Shown: one piece after another, positions 24,471-33,316 of the stretch
Position numbering within the stretch: position 1 is the first letter of the stretch
Layout: the number at the start of each line of letters is the position of its first letter
NCBI RefSeq assembly: GCF_029714185.1
Contig: NZ_CP121671.1
Coordinates: 3,658,001-3,722,000 of the forward strand
Source of the DNA: Halobacillus naozhouensis
Lineage (GTDB): Bacteria > Bacillota > Bacilli > Bacillales > Halobacillaceae
Length of the DNA: 64,000 nucleotides
Reading direction: 5' to 3'
The notes under the pieces: model-generated
Database searches by the model: none
Seen by the model: the letters and a program-made list of their open reading frames with translations, nothing else
Told to the model about the DNA's origin: nothing
Made by a program: the position numbers and the translations under genes

Positions 24471-25655
24471 ATGCTACTCATAACCCTTTTAATTATCATC
24501 GTGATCTATTTGCTTATCGTGTTAGATTTTAAATTAGGCAGGAGGAACCATCAGAACCATGCACAGCACCTCCCTTTTAAAGAAACAACAGCAGATTATC
24601 ACTTATATAAAAACGGATCCCCTTTATTTGAGGACCTTTTTCAAGAAATCTCAGAGGCCCAACAGCAAGTTGACATTTACTTTTATTTAATTAGCAATGA
24701 TCGGTCGGGTCGTGATTTTCTTGAGATTCTGAAAAAGAAAGCTAGTGAAGGAGTGCTAGTTCGCCTGATGACAGATCGGCTGGGCGGCTATCAGCTGTCG
24801 AAACAAATCCGAGGTGAATTAGCAGAAGCTGGGGTGCAATTTCATTTTGCAGCTATTCCGGGATTTCCTTATTTCTTTTACAAATTAAATCACCGTAACC
24901 ATCGTAAGATTACAGTCATTGATGGAGAAATTGCTTATGTAGGCGGCTTTAACATCGGCGACAACTACCTCGGGAAGAACCCCAAGTTTGGAGACTGGCG
25001 CGATTACCATTTACGCTTAACCGGGCCCGCCGTCAGTGAGCTACACCATATTTTCCTAGACGATTGGTATCGAGCAACAGGGGAAAAGCATTCCCCGCTC
25101 GTTACAAATAAAGAAGCGAAGCACTCTGTTAAAGTCGTTGCCACAGACGGGGCGAAGCTCGAGGATGAATTTTTGCGTATGATTCAGCGTGCTGACCAGG
25201 AGATCTTAATCGGGACTCCTTATTTTATCCCGACTGAGAAATTGATGATCGCTTTAAAACAAGCCTTACAGCGCGGGGTTTCCCTGCAAATTATGGCGCC
25301 GCTTAAATCAGATCATCCTTTTGTAAAAGAAGCGGCTATTCCTTATTTAGACCAACTCTTTCATGCAGGAGCGAAAATCTGTCTGTATGACGATGGGTTC
25401 TATCATTCCAAGGTTATGATTGTCGACCAGAATATAGCCGATATCGGGACAGCCAACTTTGACAGACGCAGCTTCTTCTTAAATAAGGAAGTGAATACAT
25501 TTGTCTATGACAACGTATTTATCAGCGATTTACGAAAAGCGTATATGGAGGACGCTCAGAATGCAATTGCTTTTAACGAAGAATGGTTGTCCCAGCGTTC
25601 ACTCGCCACAAAAATAACCATCCAAATCGCCAAAGTGCTGCGCCCAATTTTATAG
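24471..25655 (+). CDS. clsB: Cardiolipin synthase-like phospholipase D protein (ClsB/YwjE)
   Basis: Membrane phospholipid transferase that joins phosphatidylglycerol molecules into cardiolipin. The 394-residue protein has an N-terminal membrane segment (about 1-18), and two HKD motifs: H-R-K-I-T-V-I-D-G...G-G-F-N (first half) and H-S-K-V-M-I-V-D...G-T-A-N-F-D (second half). ATG at 24471 follows AAAGGAGG by 11 nt; an upstream in-frame ATG lacks a site. Cardiolipin rises with salt in related bacteria, which suits a halophile. The gene is divergent from fadF, as ywjE is next to ywjF in B. subtilis. Which of the several cls paralogues it represents is judged from position. Confidence 0.88.
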   Translation: MLLITLLIIIVIYLLIVLDFKLGRRNHQNHAQHLPFKETTADYHLYKNGSPLFEDLFQEISEAQQQVDIYFYLISNDRSGRDFLEILKKKASEGVLVRLMTDRLGGYQLSKQIRGELAEAGVQFHFAAIPGFPYFFYKLNHRNHRKITVIDGEIAYVGGFNIGDNYLGKNPKFGDWRDYHLRLTGPAVSELHHIFLDDWYRATGEKHSPLVTNKEAKHSVKVVATDGAKLEDEFLRMIQRADQEILIGTPYFIPTEKLMIALKQALQRGVSLQIMAPLKSDHPFVKEAAIPYLDQLFHAGAKICLYDDGFYHSKVMIVDQNIADIGTANFDRRSFFLNKEVNTFVYDNVFISDLRKAYMEDAQNAIAFNEEWLSQRSLATKITIQIAKVLRPIL

Positions 25656-25835
25656 TTACTTAAATATAGTACTTACCATTGGACCGACCCATGAAAACAC
25701 CTTGAAGCCTAGATAAATGCCGATGATTCCGAATACTCCTGCTGCTGCAGGGGGTGCGGGTATCGGCAGTTTAACGGCTGCAAATACAATGCCTACAATA
25801 AATCCAGTTAATAAAGCTAGTATAATTTCCTTCAT
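25656..25835 (-). CDS. XapX domain small membrane protein
   Basis: A 59-codon gene starting ATG at 25835 after AGAGGAGG and ending TAA at 25656-25658, immediately next to the clsB stop on the other strand. The product begins M-K-E-I-I-L-A-L-L-T-G, continues with the A-V-K-L-P-I-P-A-P-P-A-A-A-G-V-F-G-I-I-G-I-Y-L-G signature of the XapX (DUF1427) family and has two hydrophobic helices. The family is found in many bacteria but has no known function. The gene is convergent with clsB and precedes argS with no obvious linkage. Confidence 0.88.
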   Translation of the reverse strand: MKEIILALLTGFIVGIVFAAVKLPIPAPPAAAGVFGIIGIYLGFKVFSWVGPMVSTIFK

Positions 25836-25972
25836 CGATATGCCTCCTCTTGCAAGTATGTTTATATTATTCCATTCACGGAGAGGCTATCCTCTACTTT
25901 TTCAACCTGAGTCAAAATCATTCTACCTTAACCTGGGGAAAAGTTCTAACTTCCTTGGCCGGGTCATTGGAC

Positions 25973-26013
25973 AAAAAAAGAATGCCCCCGCCACATTCAG
26001 CAAGGACACTCTT
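25973..26013 (-). terminator. Intrinsic terminator of argS
   Basis: The minus strand can form AAGAGTGTCC / GGGCATTCTT with two G-U pairs, followed by T7, 16 bp beyond the argS stop. Confidence 0.75.
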
Positions 26014-26029
26014 TGGTTAGTATATGCAG

Positions 26030-27697
26030 CTACATTTGTTCTGGTGCGGAAACGCCGATCAAGCGCAGGGCATTCTGCAAGGTTGCGCGCACGGCTTTCA
26101 TGAGTGCGATTCTCGCAGCAGTACGCTCCGTATGGGCTTCGTCGAGTACTTTTTCAGCATTGTAGAAGCTATGCAAGTTCGATGCTAAATCAAAAGCATA
26201 CTGCGTCACACGATGCGGTGTACGTTTCTCAGCAGCATCGGCTACAATTTGCGGGAATTCACCGAGACGTTTCAGCAAGTCTTCTTCTTTTTCCGATGTT
26301 AGGAATTTGCCAGCGAATTCTCCGCCTGTAAGACCTTTTTCCTCTGCTTGGCGAAGCATCGTACATATGCGGGCATGAGCATACTGCACGTAATAGACTG
26401 GGTTCTCATTGGATTCAGAACGAGCGAGATCCATATCGAAGTCAAGATGAGAATCACTGGAACGCATCGAGAAGAAGTAACGCATCGCATCAATTCCGAC
26501 TTCCTCCATCAGCTCACGAAGCGTAACAGCCTTCCCTGTACGCTTGCTCATTTTCACCTTTTCGCCGTCCTGGAACAAGTTGACCATTTGGATGATTTCC
26601 ACTTCGAGCGTATCCTTATCATAGCCAAGCGCCTGAATCGCAGCCTTCATTCGCGGAATATAACCATGGTGGTCAGCTCCCCAAATATTAATCAGCGTAT
26701 CGAAGCCGCGGTCTAGTTTATTTTTGTGGTACGCGATATCCGGTGTTAGGTAGGTATAAGTACCGTCATTCTTAATGAGTACACGGTCCTTATCATCGTC
26801 AAAAGCCGTCGTTTGAAACCATGTCGCATCGTCTTGTTCGTACACATAATTCTTTTCTTTCAACACGTTTAACGCTTGTTCAATTTTGTCACCTTCGTAA
26901 AGGGAAGTTTCGGAAAACCATTCGTCAAAAGGAACACGGAACTCTTCTAGATCCGTCCTGATTTTATTTAATTCGTAAGTCAGCCCGTATTTACGGAAAA
27001 AAGTCAGACGCTCTTCTTCAGAAGCATCCACCCACCTCGTACCGTCTTCCTCGACCAACTTTTCGCCAAGCTCAATGATGTCCTTGCCATGGTAGCCATC
27101 TTCCGGCATGTCCCAATCTTTGTCGAGCGCCTGCATGTAGCGGGCCTCAACAGACCGCGCCAAATTAGCGATTTGATTTCCAGCGTCATTAATATAATAT
27201 TCACGAGACACCTCATAACCGGCCGCATTTAGAACATTGCTTAACGAGTCCCCGACAGCAGCCCCGCGGGCATGTCCTAAGTGCAACGTGCCAGTTGGGT
27301 TCGCTGAAACGAACTCAATTTGAATCTTATGACCTTTTCCAATATCTGTATGTCCATAGTTTTCCCCTGCAGCCAGAATCGCTGGGACAAGATCAGCTAA
27401 ATACTGATTGTTCATGTAAAAGTTAATAAATCCTGGTCCGGCGATTTCAATCTTTTCAATAGAGGCTTTAGAACGATCAAATTGTTCCACAAGCTCTGTG
27501 GCGATCTGACGCGGATTCTTCTTCGCGATACGCGCCAGCTGCATCGCCATATTTGTCGCATAATCTCCGTGCGACTTATCTTTCGGCTGTTCCAGAACCA
27601 CAACAGGCATTTGCTCATCTGTTGCCAGGCCTGCCTGCTTTACGGCTCGAACAATTTCATCCTTCAGCTTCTGTTCCGTCTGTTCGACAATGTTCAT
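26030..27697 (-). CDS. argS: Arginyl-tRNA synthetase
   Basis: Charges tRNA-Arg. The 555-residue class I enzyme has the N-terminal tRNA D-loop recognition domain (about 1-110), the HIGH-type motif H-L-G-H-A-R-G near residue 137 preceded by V-S-A-N-P-T-G, the K-M-S-K-R motif, and the DALR anticodon-binding C-terminal domain with A-R-I-A-L-M-K-A-V-R. The ATG overlaps the ywiB stop by four bases (ATGA), so the two are translationally coupled, as in B. subtilis. A terminator follows. Confidence 0.97.
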   Translation of the reverse strand: MNIVEQTEQKLKDEIVRAVKQAGLATDEQMPVVVLEQPKDKSHGDYATNMAMQLARIAKKNPRQIATELVEQFDRSKASIEKIEIAGPGFINFYMNNQYLADLVPAILAAGENYGHTDIGKGHKIQIEFVSANPTGTLHLGHARGAAVGDSLSNVLNAAGYEVSREYYINDAGNQIANLARSVEARYMQALDKDWDMPEDGYHGKDIIELGEKLVEEDGTRWVDASEEERLTFFRKYGLTYELNKIRTDLEEFRVPFDEWFSETSLYEGDKIEQALNVLKEKNYVYEQDDATWFQTTAFDDDKDRVLIKNDGTYTYLTPDIAYHKNKLDRGFDTLINIWGADHHGYIPRMKAAIQALGYDKDTLEVEIIQMVNLFQDGEKVKMSKRTGKAVTLRELMEEVGIDAMRYFFSMRSSDSHLDFDMDLARSESNENPVYYVQYAHARICTMLRQAEEKGLTGGEFAGKFLTSEKEEDLLKRLGEFPQIVADAAEKRTPHRVTQYAFDLASNLHSFYNAEKVLDEAHTERTAARIALMKAVRATLQNALRLIGVSAPEQM

Positions 27698-28122
27698 GAT
27701 TCCCTTTCCTCCTCAAAAAGTAGCGTTAACCGATGGCGTTGCTCAACCTCATGATTCAGCGTCATGTGATAACTAATAAACAGACGGCCTTGAGAAGCTT
27801 CTGCAAGTGAACGATACTCAATTTGGTCTGTCCATGTCCTCATATGAAAATCACCATATGTATGATGATAAATATTCTCCGTCTCCCGCTTTTTCTGAAA
27901 AACCTGACGCATGTCTACGGGGCCCGTTCGTTTAATACTAATGTGGTCCGGCTTAATTGTCACCATCGTCTTCACCGGCTCCCCCTCTTCCGGGTGTTCC
28001 GTAAACGTAAGGACTTCCGTTTCATTACGCGTGTATAATTGCCCCTGTTCAGATAACGTCATCTCTTCTTTACGACCCGCATCTCTGATTTCCGTTATGA
28101 GCTTAATACGTACATCCTTCAT
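27694..28122 (-). CDS. ywiB: YwiB-like beta-barrel protein (DUF1934)
   Basis: The 142-residue protein matches the DUF1934 family: an antiparallel beta-barrel resembling lipocalins, with no membrane segment. Visible family features are the N-terminal I-K-L-I-T-E-I-R-D strand, the E-G-x-P-V-K-T-M-V-T-I segment and the C-terminal I-S-Y-H-M-T-L-N-H-E-V-E-Q-R-H strand. The function is unknown. It overlaps argS by 4 bp. The constant ywiB-argS linkage in Bacillaceae suggests only shared expression. Confidence 0.85.
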   Translation of the reverse strand: MKDVRIKLITEIRDAGRKEEMTLSEQGQLYTRNETEVLTFTEHPEEGEPVKTMVTIKPDHISIKRTGPVDMRQVFQKKRETENIYHHTYGDFHMRTWTDQIEYRSLAEASQGRLFISYHMTLNHEVEQRHRLTLLFEEERES

Positions 28123-28201
28123 TTAACCACTCCTCCATCCATCAGATTTCGAGCCTGTTTCTAACTAATCTATTATAAGAATACCGCAGCAAAAACTCAA
28201 G

Positions 28202-28648
28202 TTATTGCGTAATTTTTTGCACATATGTTTCGACTTCCTGGATTTGAGAAAAGTATGAAGGGATAGTAGCTGCTGCATAAATGACGACGATGGCCACCAC
28301 AATGCCAAGAAACCATTTATAGGGAAGAACCTTTTTAAATGGCCGTTTGTCTTTAAAGATTGCAAATAAAATGAGTGGAAAGATGAGTGCCAGCAGAATG
28401 ATATCTGTATGCCAGTGCGTTTTCACATCACTAACAGCTGCCTGAAACAGCAGCACATCAGCCATATTGTCAGCGATCTCGACCTCCGCCAGTACTTCAT
28501 TCCCAAGTCCTTCCTTAACCAAAAGAGTAGAATCCTCTATCCCATAGCTATACCCGGAAGGATTCCAGTCAAATGAAAAGGTGAGGATGAGTAATGCAGC
28601 CATAACGAGGGCATAGCCTGCCGTTACGCTAATCAGTTTTTTATCCAT
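28202..28648 (-). CDS. Membrane protein of unknown function, three hydrophobic segments
   Basis: The 148-residue product has a membrane segment at about 5-25, a polar extracytoplasmic stretch of about 55 residues rich in acidic residues, and two further segments at about 78-97 and 108-128, with a Lys-rich loop between. I do not recognise the family. AAGGAG lies 11-12 nt before the ATG. It is upstream of ywiB in the same direction with a 79-bp gap, so cotranscription is possible. A long repeat-rich gap lies upstream. Confidence 0.7.
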   Translation of the reverse strand: MDKKLISVTAGYALVMAALLILTFSFDWNPSGYSYGIEDSTLLVKEGLGNEVLAEVEIADNMADVLLFQAAVSDVKTHWHTDIILLALIFPLILFAIFKDKRPFKKVLPYKWFLGIVVAIVVIYAAATIPSYFSQIQEVETYVQKITQ

Positions 28649-28700
28649 TTTTGTAAAAACTCCTTATTTGTGGATCGGTGGATGGCGGTGAATGTAACAA

Positions 28701-28788
28701 TTGCACGAAATTGGCCATTATTGCCTGTAGAATTATATGATTGCACATTTCACGATCTATTTGCATGAAACACCATCATAATTGCACA
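28701..28788. repeat. Phased TTGCAY array, copy 2 (about 20-bp period)
   Basis: TTGCAC, TTGCCT, TTGCAC, TTGCAT and TTGCAC begin at 28701, 28721, 28741, 28761 and 28782, a spacing of 20, 20, 20 and 21 bp. The intervening sequences are not conserved. The array at 548-634 has the same word, order (AC, CT, AC, AT) and period. It lies in the gap upstream of the three-segment membrane protein. Confidence 0.65.
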
Positions 28789-28989
28789 CTTGCTAAAAAT
28801 AAAGATCCGCTGCATGCAACAACGGACCCATTCTATCATTTATTTGAATCAATTTCATAATTTAAGCCCCTTGTGCCCCAAGGGATTCAAAATGTAATAA
28901 AGGAAACGCCACCCCAAGTCTAGTCAAGTAGGAAATTTGAAATCATTTTTATTAGGTTAAGGGGAGTTATCTGGAAGACCCAATCTCGA

Positions 28990-29165
28990 GATATGTTTCC
29001 GTTGCCTTGAACGGAGAAGGAGGTCTGGGAAATCACTCGCTTTCCGTGGGCATACGCTGAGCCTCCTCGGACTTCGTCCTCCGGGGTCTCACCTGTCATG
29101 TTCATCCCACAGGAGTCTCGCAATTTCCCGGGCCTCCTAGGGTTTGTGAGAAGAACGGAAACACT
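28990..29165. repeat. Long imperfect palindromic Bacillaceae intergenic repeat
   Basis: The core has ACTCGCTTTCCGTGGGC, GCCTCCTCGG, CCGGGGTCTCACC and CCCACAGGAGTCTCGC, a composition I recognise from a repeat family scattered through intergenic regions of many Bacillaceae. GTTTCCGTT / AACGGAAAC and GGGAAAT / ATTTCCC pair across the element, so the whole unit can fold into one long stem-loop. It sits downstream of speB. The rest of the 667-bp gap (28649-29315) holds the phased array and otherwise AT-rich DNA without a gene. Confidence 0.7.
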
Positions 29166-29315
29166 TTAGGTTCACAGTACCCAAAACGTGCTCAAACTTC
29201 TTTATAAAACTGAAGCTAAAATCTGCTGGATAAGAACCCATTTTGAACTTTTCCGAAAAGATTCTTATATTCTATCACTCTTTGGCGTTTTAAAAAGGGC
29301 AATTATGAGATTGAT

Positions 29316-30188
29316 TCATTTAACAAACCCTAAAAGCATTTCGCGTACAAATTTGCTGGCAGCAATCGCTGTTTGCTCGGTTTGATCGTAAGCAGGAGCC
29401 ACCTCAACTAAATCAGCTCCAACTACTTGAACATCAGACCCCGCAATCGCATGAATGGCTGCGAGCAGTTCTTTGGAAGAAATACCACCAGCTTCAGCAG
29501 TTCCTGTTCCTGGAGCAAAAGCCGGATCAAGAACGTCGATGTCGATCGTTACATAGACCGGACGACCGGCAAGCTCAGGCAATATCCGCTTCAAAGGCTC
29601 GAGCACTTCAAACTTCGACATATGCATGCCGCTTGCCTCCGCATACTGGAATTCTTCACGCATCCCGGAGCGGATCCCGAAAGAGTAGACATTCTCAGGT
29701 CCGAGCAGATCGCATGCTTTTCGCATCGGTGTCGAATGAGAAAGAACTTCTCCTTCGTACTCCTCTCTAAGGTCGGCATGGGCATCAATATGGATAATGG
29801 CCATGTTTGGCTGCGTTTTATGAAACGCTTTAAAGACAGGCCAACTGACGAGATGCTCTCCGCCGAGTCCGAGCGGAAACTTCCCTTTTTCCAAAAGTTC
29901 ATCGATGTAGCCTTCAATAATATCAAGGCTGCGTTGGGCATTACCAAATGGGAGCAGCATGTCTCCGGCATCATAATAGCTGACTTCCTCAAGATGACTA
30001 TCTAAATAGGGGCTATATTCTTCAAGGCCGATGGAGGCTTCGCGAATCCGATTCGGGCCAAATCGTGAACCCGGACGAAAGCTGACTGTCCAGTCCATCG
30101 GCATCCCGTAAATAACGGCTTGTGCTTCCTCTTCAGTCGGACGGCTCATGATAAATACTTTTCCTGAGTATGCCGGGTCAAATCGCAT
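29316..30188 (-). CDS. speB: Agmatinase (ureohydrolase)
   Basis: Hydrolyses agmatine to putrescine and urea. The 290-residue arginase-fold protein has the manganese-binding motifs G-G-E-H-L, I-H-I-D-A-H-A-D and T-I-D-I-D-V-L-D-P-A-F-A-P-G-T-G-T-A-E-A-G-G, with the Asp/His ligands. It starts 3 bp after the speE stop, so the two genes form an operon for spermidine synthesis from agmatine, the B. subtilis arrangement. No clear terminator follows; the gap downstream contains a long repeat. Confidence 0.95.
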   Translation of the reverse strand: MRFDPAYSGKVFIMSRPTEEEAQAVIYGMPMDWTVSFRPGSRFGPNRIREASIGLEEYSPYLDSHLEEVSYYDAGDMLLPFGNAQRSLDIIEGYIDELLEKGKFPLGLGGEHLVSWPVFKAFHKTQPNMAIIHIDAHADLREEYEGEVLSHSTPMRKACDLLGPENVYSFGIRSGMREEFQYAEASGMHMSKFEVLEPLKRILPELAGRPVYVTIDIDVLDPAFAPGTGTAEAGGISSKELLAAIHAIAGSDVQVVGADLVEVAPAYDQTEQTAIAASKFVREMLLGFVK

Positions 30189-30191
30189 CGA

Positions 30192-31025
30192 TTATTCCTC
30201 CTTGGTCATATCTTTAACGAATTTCGGCAAAGCGAAACAAGCCTTGTGAAGCTCTTTGGTGTAATATTTCGTGTCAAATGCCGTGAAACGTTCATCCGAC
30301 ACCTTAAGTGGATCGTAAATTTTGCTCCCCATTGTAAACGTCCACAAACCACTAGGGTAGGTGGGGATATTCGCTGTATACACGCGTGTAATCGGGAAGG
30401 TCTCTTTAACATCACCATACACTTGACGAATCAGATCTGCTTTAAACCATGGATTATCCGTTTGCGCAACAAGGATGCCATCCTCTTTCAGCGCTTTCGC
30501 AATTCCTTCATAGAACCCTTTAGTAAAAAGGGTCACGGCTGGACCTACAGGCTCTGTGGAATCAACCATAATAACGTCATATTCACGCTCGCTTTTCGCA
30601 ATATGCATAAAGCCATCTGAAACTTGGACATCTACGCGGACATCATCAAGAGTGCCTGCGATGCTTGGTAAGTATTTCTTCGAGTATTCGATCACTTTTC
30701 CGTCGATTTCGGCAAGGGTCGCCTGCTCGACACTGTTATGCTTTAAGACTTCGCGAATCACACCGCCGTCGCCGCCGCCTACAATGAGCACTTTTTTCGG
30801 ACTTGGGTGAGTAAACAGCGGTACATGTGCCATCATTTCGTGATAGACAAATTCATCCTTCTCGGTTGTCATTACCATATCATCAAGCAGCAGCATATTC
30901 CCCCACTCTTCCGTTTCCACCATTTCCAATTCTTGAAAATCTGTTGTTTCTTTATGCAAAGTCCGGTTCACTTTTGCAGTAATGCCAAAGTTCTCCGTCT
31001 GTTTTTCAGTAAACCATGTAGCCAT
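30192..31025 (-). CDS. speE: Spermidine synthase
   Basis: Transfers aminopropyl from decarboxylated S-adenosylmethionine to putrescine. The 277-residue protein starts with the W-F-T-E family motif, has the Rossmann-type V-L-I-V-G-G-G-D-G-G-V-I-R-E-V binding loop at about 80-95, and the catalytic D-S-T-E-P-V-G-P-A segment. Length and pattern fit the family well. It is followed by speB in the same operon and is divergent from the penicillin-binding protein gene, as in B. subtilis. Confidence 0.95.
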   Translation of the reverse strand: MATWFTEKQTENFGITAKVNRTLHKETTDFQELEMVETEEWGNMLLLDDMVMTTEKDEFVYHEMMAHVPLFTHPSPKKVLIVGGGDGGVIREVLKHNSVEQATLAEIDGKVIEYSKKYLPSIAGTLDDVRVDVQVSDGFMHIAKSEREYDVIMVDSTEPVGPAVTLFTKGFYEGIAKALKEDGILVAQTDNPWFKADLIRQVYGDVKETFPITRVYTANIPTYPSGLWTFTMGSKIYDPLKVSDERFTAFDTKYYTKELHKACFALPKFVKDMTKEE

Positions 31026-31169
31026 TCAGAAGACTCCTTTCAACACTTTTGTAACCAATCAAATTATAGATTAAACGTTAGAAAAAGCAAGGAAATGTTT
31101 AATTTACCGGCTTTTTTCCCATAATAATAGCAATATCTATTATATCTTAACAGGTAGGAGTTAGGAAGA

Positions 31170-33221
31170 ATGCTATTATTTATTCGTCTTAAATGGAAAT
31201 GGATACGACGGTCAATGAAAGCAGCTTTCACATGCTGCATCCTTGGACTCATTGTGCTCGCAGCTGTGTTCATTTATGCAGTCAGCCTTGGTCCCCCTTC
31301 TCTTCATACCGAGCAGAATACGATCTACTATGGAGCTGATGGGAAAGTGATCGACGAGGACCATGGGGCACAGGAGCGTTACTGGATCAGTAAAGAGGAA
31401 ATGCCTGAATCCATTGTCCAAGCCACGCTTGCGATCGAGGATCACCGCTTTTACGACCATTGGGGCTTTGACCTCAGACGAATTGCCTCTGCTGCGTTAA
31501 CAGACTTGAAAGCTATGAAAATGGTCGAGGGAGCCAGCACGATCACCCAGCAATATGCTCGCAATCTTTACTTATCTCACGAAAAAACGTGGGCGCGGAA
31601 AATTAAAGAAGCGTTTTATGCGATGCGTTTAGAAATTTTTTACGAAAAAGACGAGATTATTGAAGGGTATTTAAACACGATTTATTACGGACACGGTGCG
31701 TATGGAATTGAGGCGGCCAGCCGTTACTATTTTGATAAACATGCAGAAGAACTTACCCTTGCAGAAGCTTCGATGCTCGCTGGAATTCCTAAGGGGCCAA
31801 GCTACTATTCTCCCTTAAATAATTCCGAAAATGCAGAAGAGCGCCAGAGTGTTATTCTCTCGCGGATGGAGGAGCTTGGCTACATCTCTGCTGAGAAGGA
31901 GCAAAAAGCAGTAGCCGTGTCCCTCGATTACTATGATCATTCTGGGGAAGCCATGAAAACAGTAGCTCCGTACTTTCAGGATAAAGTGACGGAGGAGGCA
32001 GCGAGGATTCTTGATACAGATGTGGATTCTGTCAAAACAGGCGGGTACCACATTTACACGACGCTAAACAAATCACATCAGAAAGAACTTGAACAATCCA
32101 TCGATGAAACGATCGCAAACGGCTCTGAAATTCAGACAGCAAGTGTAATTATGGACAGCCAAACCGGCGCCGTCACAGCACTAGCAGGTGGAAAAGATCA
32201 CTCCAAAAGTGCCTATAATAGAGTAACTGATGCCCAGAGAATGGTCGGTTCCACCATTAAACCATTTCTTTACTATGCAGCTCTGATGCGTGATTACACA
32301 CCGCTTACGATGATCGCAAGTAAGCCAACGTCATTTGAATTGAAAAATGGCAAAGTCTATTCACCCAGCAACTACAATAATTATTATGCCAACCGTAAGA
32401 TCACGATGGCACAAGCCTTAGCGTTATCAGACAACATCTATGCCGTAACGACGAACGTGGATATCGGACCAAAGAACTTCGTAGAGGCTTTGCGGACGTT
32501 TGGCATTTCCGGTAAGCTGCCAGCGGTACCATCCCTGGCTCTTGGTACAGCATCGATCTCGCTTTACGAAATGGTCGATGGCTACATGCGGATGGTCAGT
32601 GGATCTGCAGCGGTTCGAGCTCACACCATAACTAAAATTACCGACCGCCATGGTGAGGTCGTGTACAAGTACAAGCTGAACACTGACACTGAGAAATCAA
32701 TTGACCCTAACGTGGCTTTTACGGTCACCCATATGATGACAGGGATGTTCGACAAAGCCCTCAATGGCTACATGAGTGTGACGGGAGCAAGTATCTCCGA
32801 TCAGCTGACACGTATGTATGGCGGTAAGTCTGGAACAACGGATGCGGACAGCTGGATGATCGGATTCAGTCCGCAATATACCATGGGGGTTTGGACAGGA
32901 TATGATGACAACCGTGATATCACTAAAACAGCTGAACACCAATATTCGAAGCAATTATGGGCCAGTACGATGGAAACAATTCATCAACCGCTCCCTGTCG
33001 CAACCTTTACTCCGACTCCAGGGGTGAAGGGTGTATATATCAACCCTAAAACCGGTAAACTCTCCGGTTCAGGCTGTCCGAAAGAAAGACTCGTTTACAT
33101 GGCCGAAGAAAACATCCCAACTGAAACTTGCGAACCAAACGAAAAAAGCGACGAAGAACAAATTAACAGAGAACTCCAAGACGACTCCTGGCTCGACGGC
33201 ATCGTAGACTGGTTCTCCTGA
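31170..33221 (+). CDS. pbpG: Bifunctional class A penicillin-binding protein (PbpG type)
   Basis: Polymerises and crosslinks peptidoglycan outside the membrane. The 683-residue protein has one membrane anchor (about 17-40), a glycosyltransferase GT51 domain with catalytic Glu90 in A-I-E-D-H-R-F-Y and later G-A-S-T-I-T-Q-Q, and a transpeptidase domain with Ser361-x-x-Lys364 in G-S-T-I-K-P, Ser420-Asp-Asn422, and Lys553-Ser-Gly-Thr. Position next to speE and ywhD matches B. subtilis pbpG (ywhE), made in the forespore and active in spore peptidoglycan. No sporulation promoter could be assigned. A perfect palindrome (33229-33279) begins 8 bp after the stop. Confidence 0.92.
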   Translation: MLLFIRLKWKWIRRSMKAAFTCCILGLIVLAAVFIYAVSLGPPSLHTEQNTIYYGADGKVIDEDHGAQERYWISKEEMPESIVQATLAIEDHRFYDHWGFDLRRIASAALTDLKAMKMVEGASTITQQYARNLYLSHEKTWARKIKEAFYAMRLEIFYEKDEIIEGYLNTIYYGHGAYGIEAASRYYFDKHAEELTLAEASMLAGIPKGPSYYSPLNNSENAEERQSVILSRMEELGYISAEKEQKAVAVSLDYYDHSGEAMKTVAPYFQDKVTEEAARILDTDVDSVKTGGYHIYTTLNKSHQKELEQSIDETIANGSEIQTASVIMDSQTGAVTALAGGKDHSKSAYNRVTDAQRMVGSTIKPFLYYAALMRDYTPLTMIASKPTSFELKNGKVYSPSNYNNYYANRKITMAQALALSDNIYAVTTNVDIGPKNFVEALRTFGISGKLPAVPSLALGTASISLYEMVDGYMRMVSGSAAVRAHTITKITDRHGEVVYKYKLNTDTEKSIDPNVAFTVTHMMTGMFDKALNGYMSVTGASISDQLTRMYGGKSGTTDADSWMIGFSPQYTMGVWTGYDDNRDITKTAEHQYSKQLWASTMETIHQPLPVATFTPTPGVKGVYINPKTGKLSGSGCPKERLVYMAEENIPTETCEPNEKSDEEQINRELQDDSWLDGIVDWFS

Positions 33222-33228
33222 TCTCCAT

Positions 33229-33279
33229 TTACTTCCACCTCAGGTCATCCAGAATCTGGATGACCTGAGGTGGAAGTAA
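33229..33279. repeat. Perfect 51-bp palindrome, copy 2
   Basis: The 25-bp arms (33229-33253, 33255-33279) are exact reverse complements around one base. The inner 19 bp matches copy 1 at 11932-11984 exactly; the single central base differs (A here, T there), and the outer 6 bp (TTACTT/AAGTAA) replace the TATCCTG/CAGGATA of copy 1, preserving pairing. It lies directly after pbpG and may serve as a transcript-end hairpin. Confidence 0.9.
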
Positions 33280-33316
33280 TAACCATAAATATAATCTGAA
33301 TATTTTAATAATAATA

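Noticed and set aside
32800..33280. Palindrome copy 2 as only a pbpG terminator
   Set aside because: It lacks a T tract and has an identical core at 11932-11984, where termination is not needed; it is therefore listed as a repeat.
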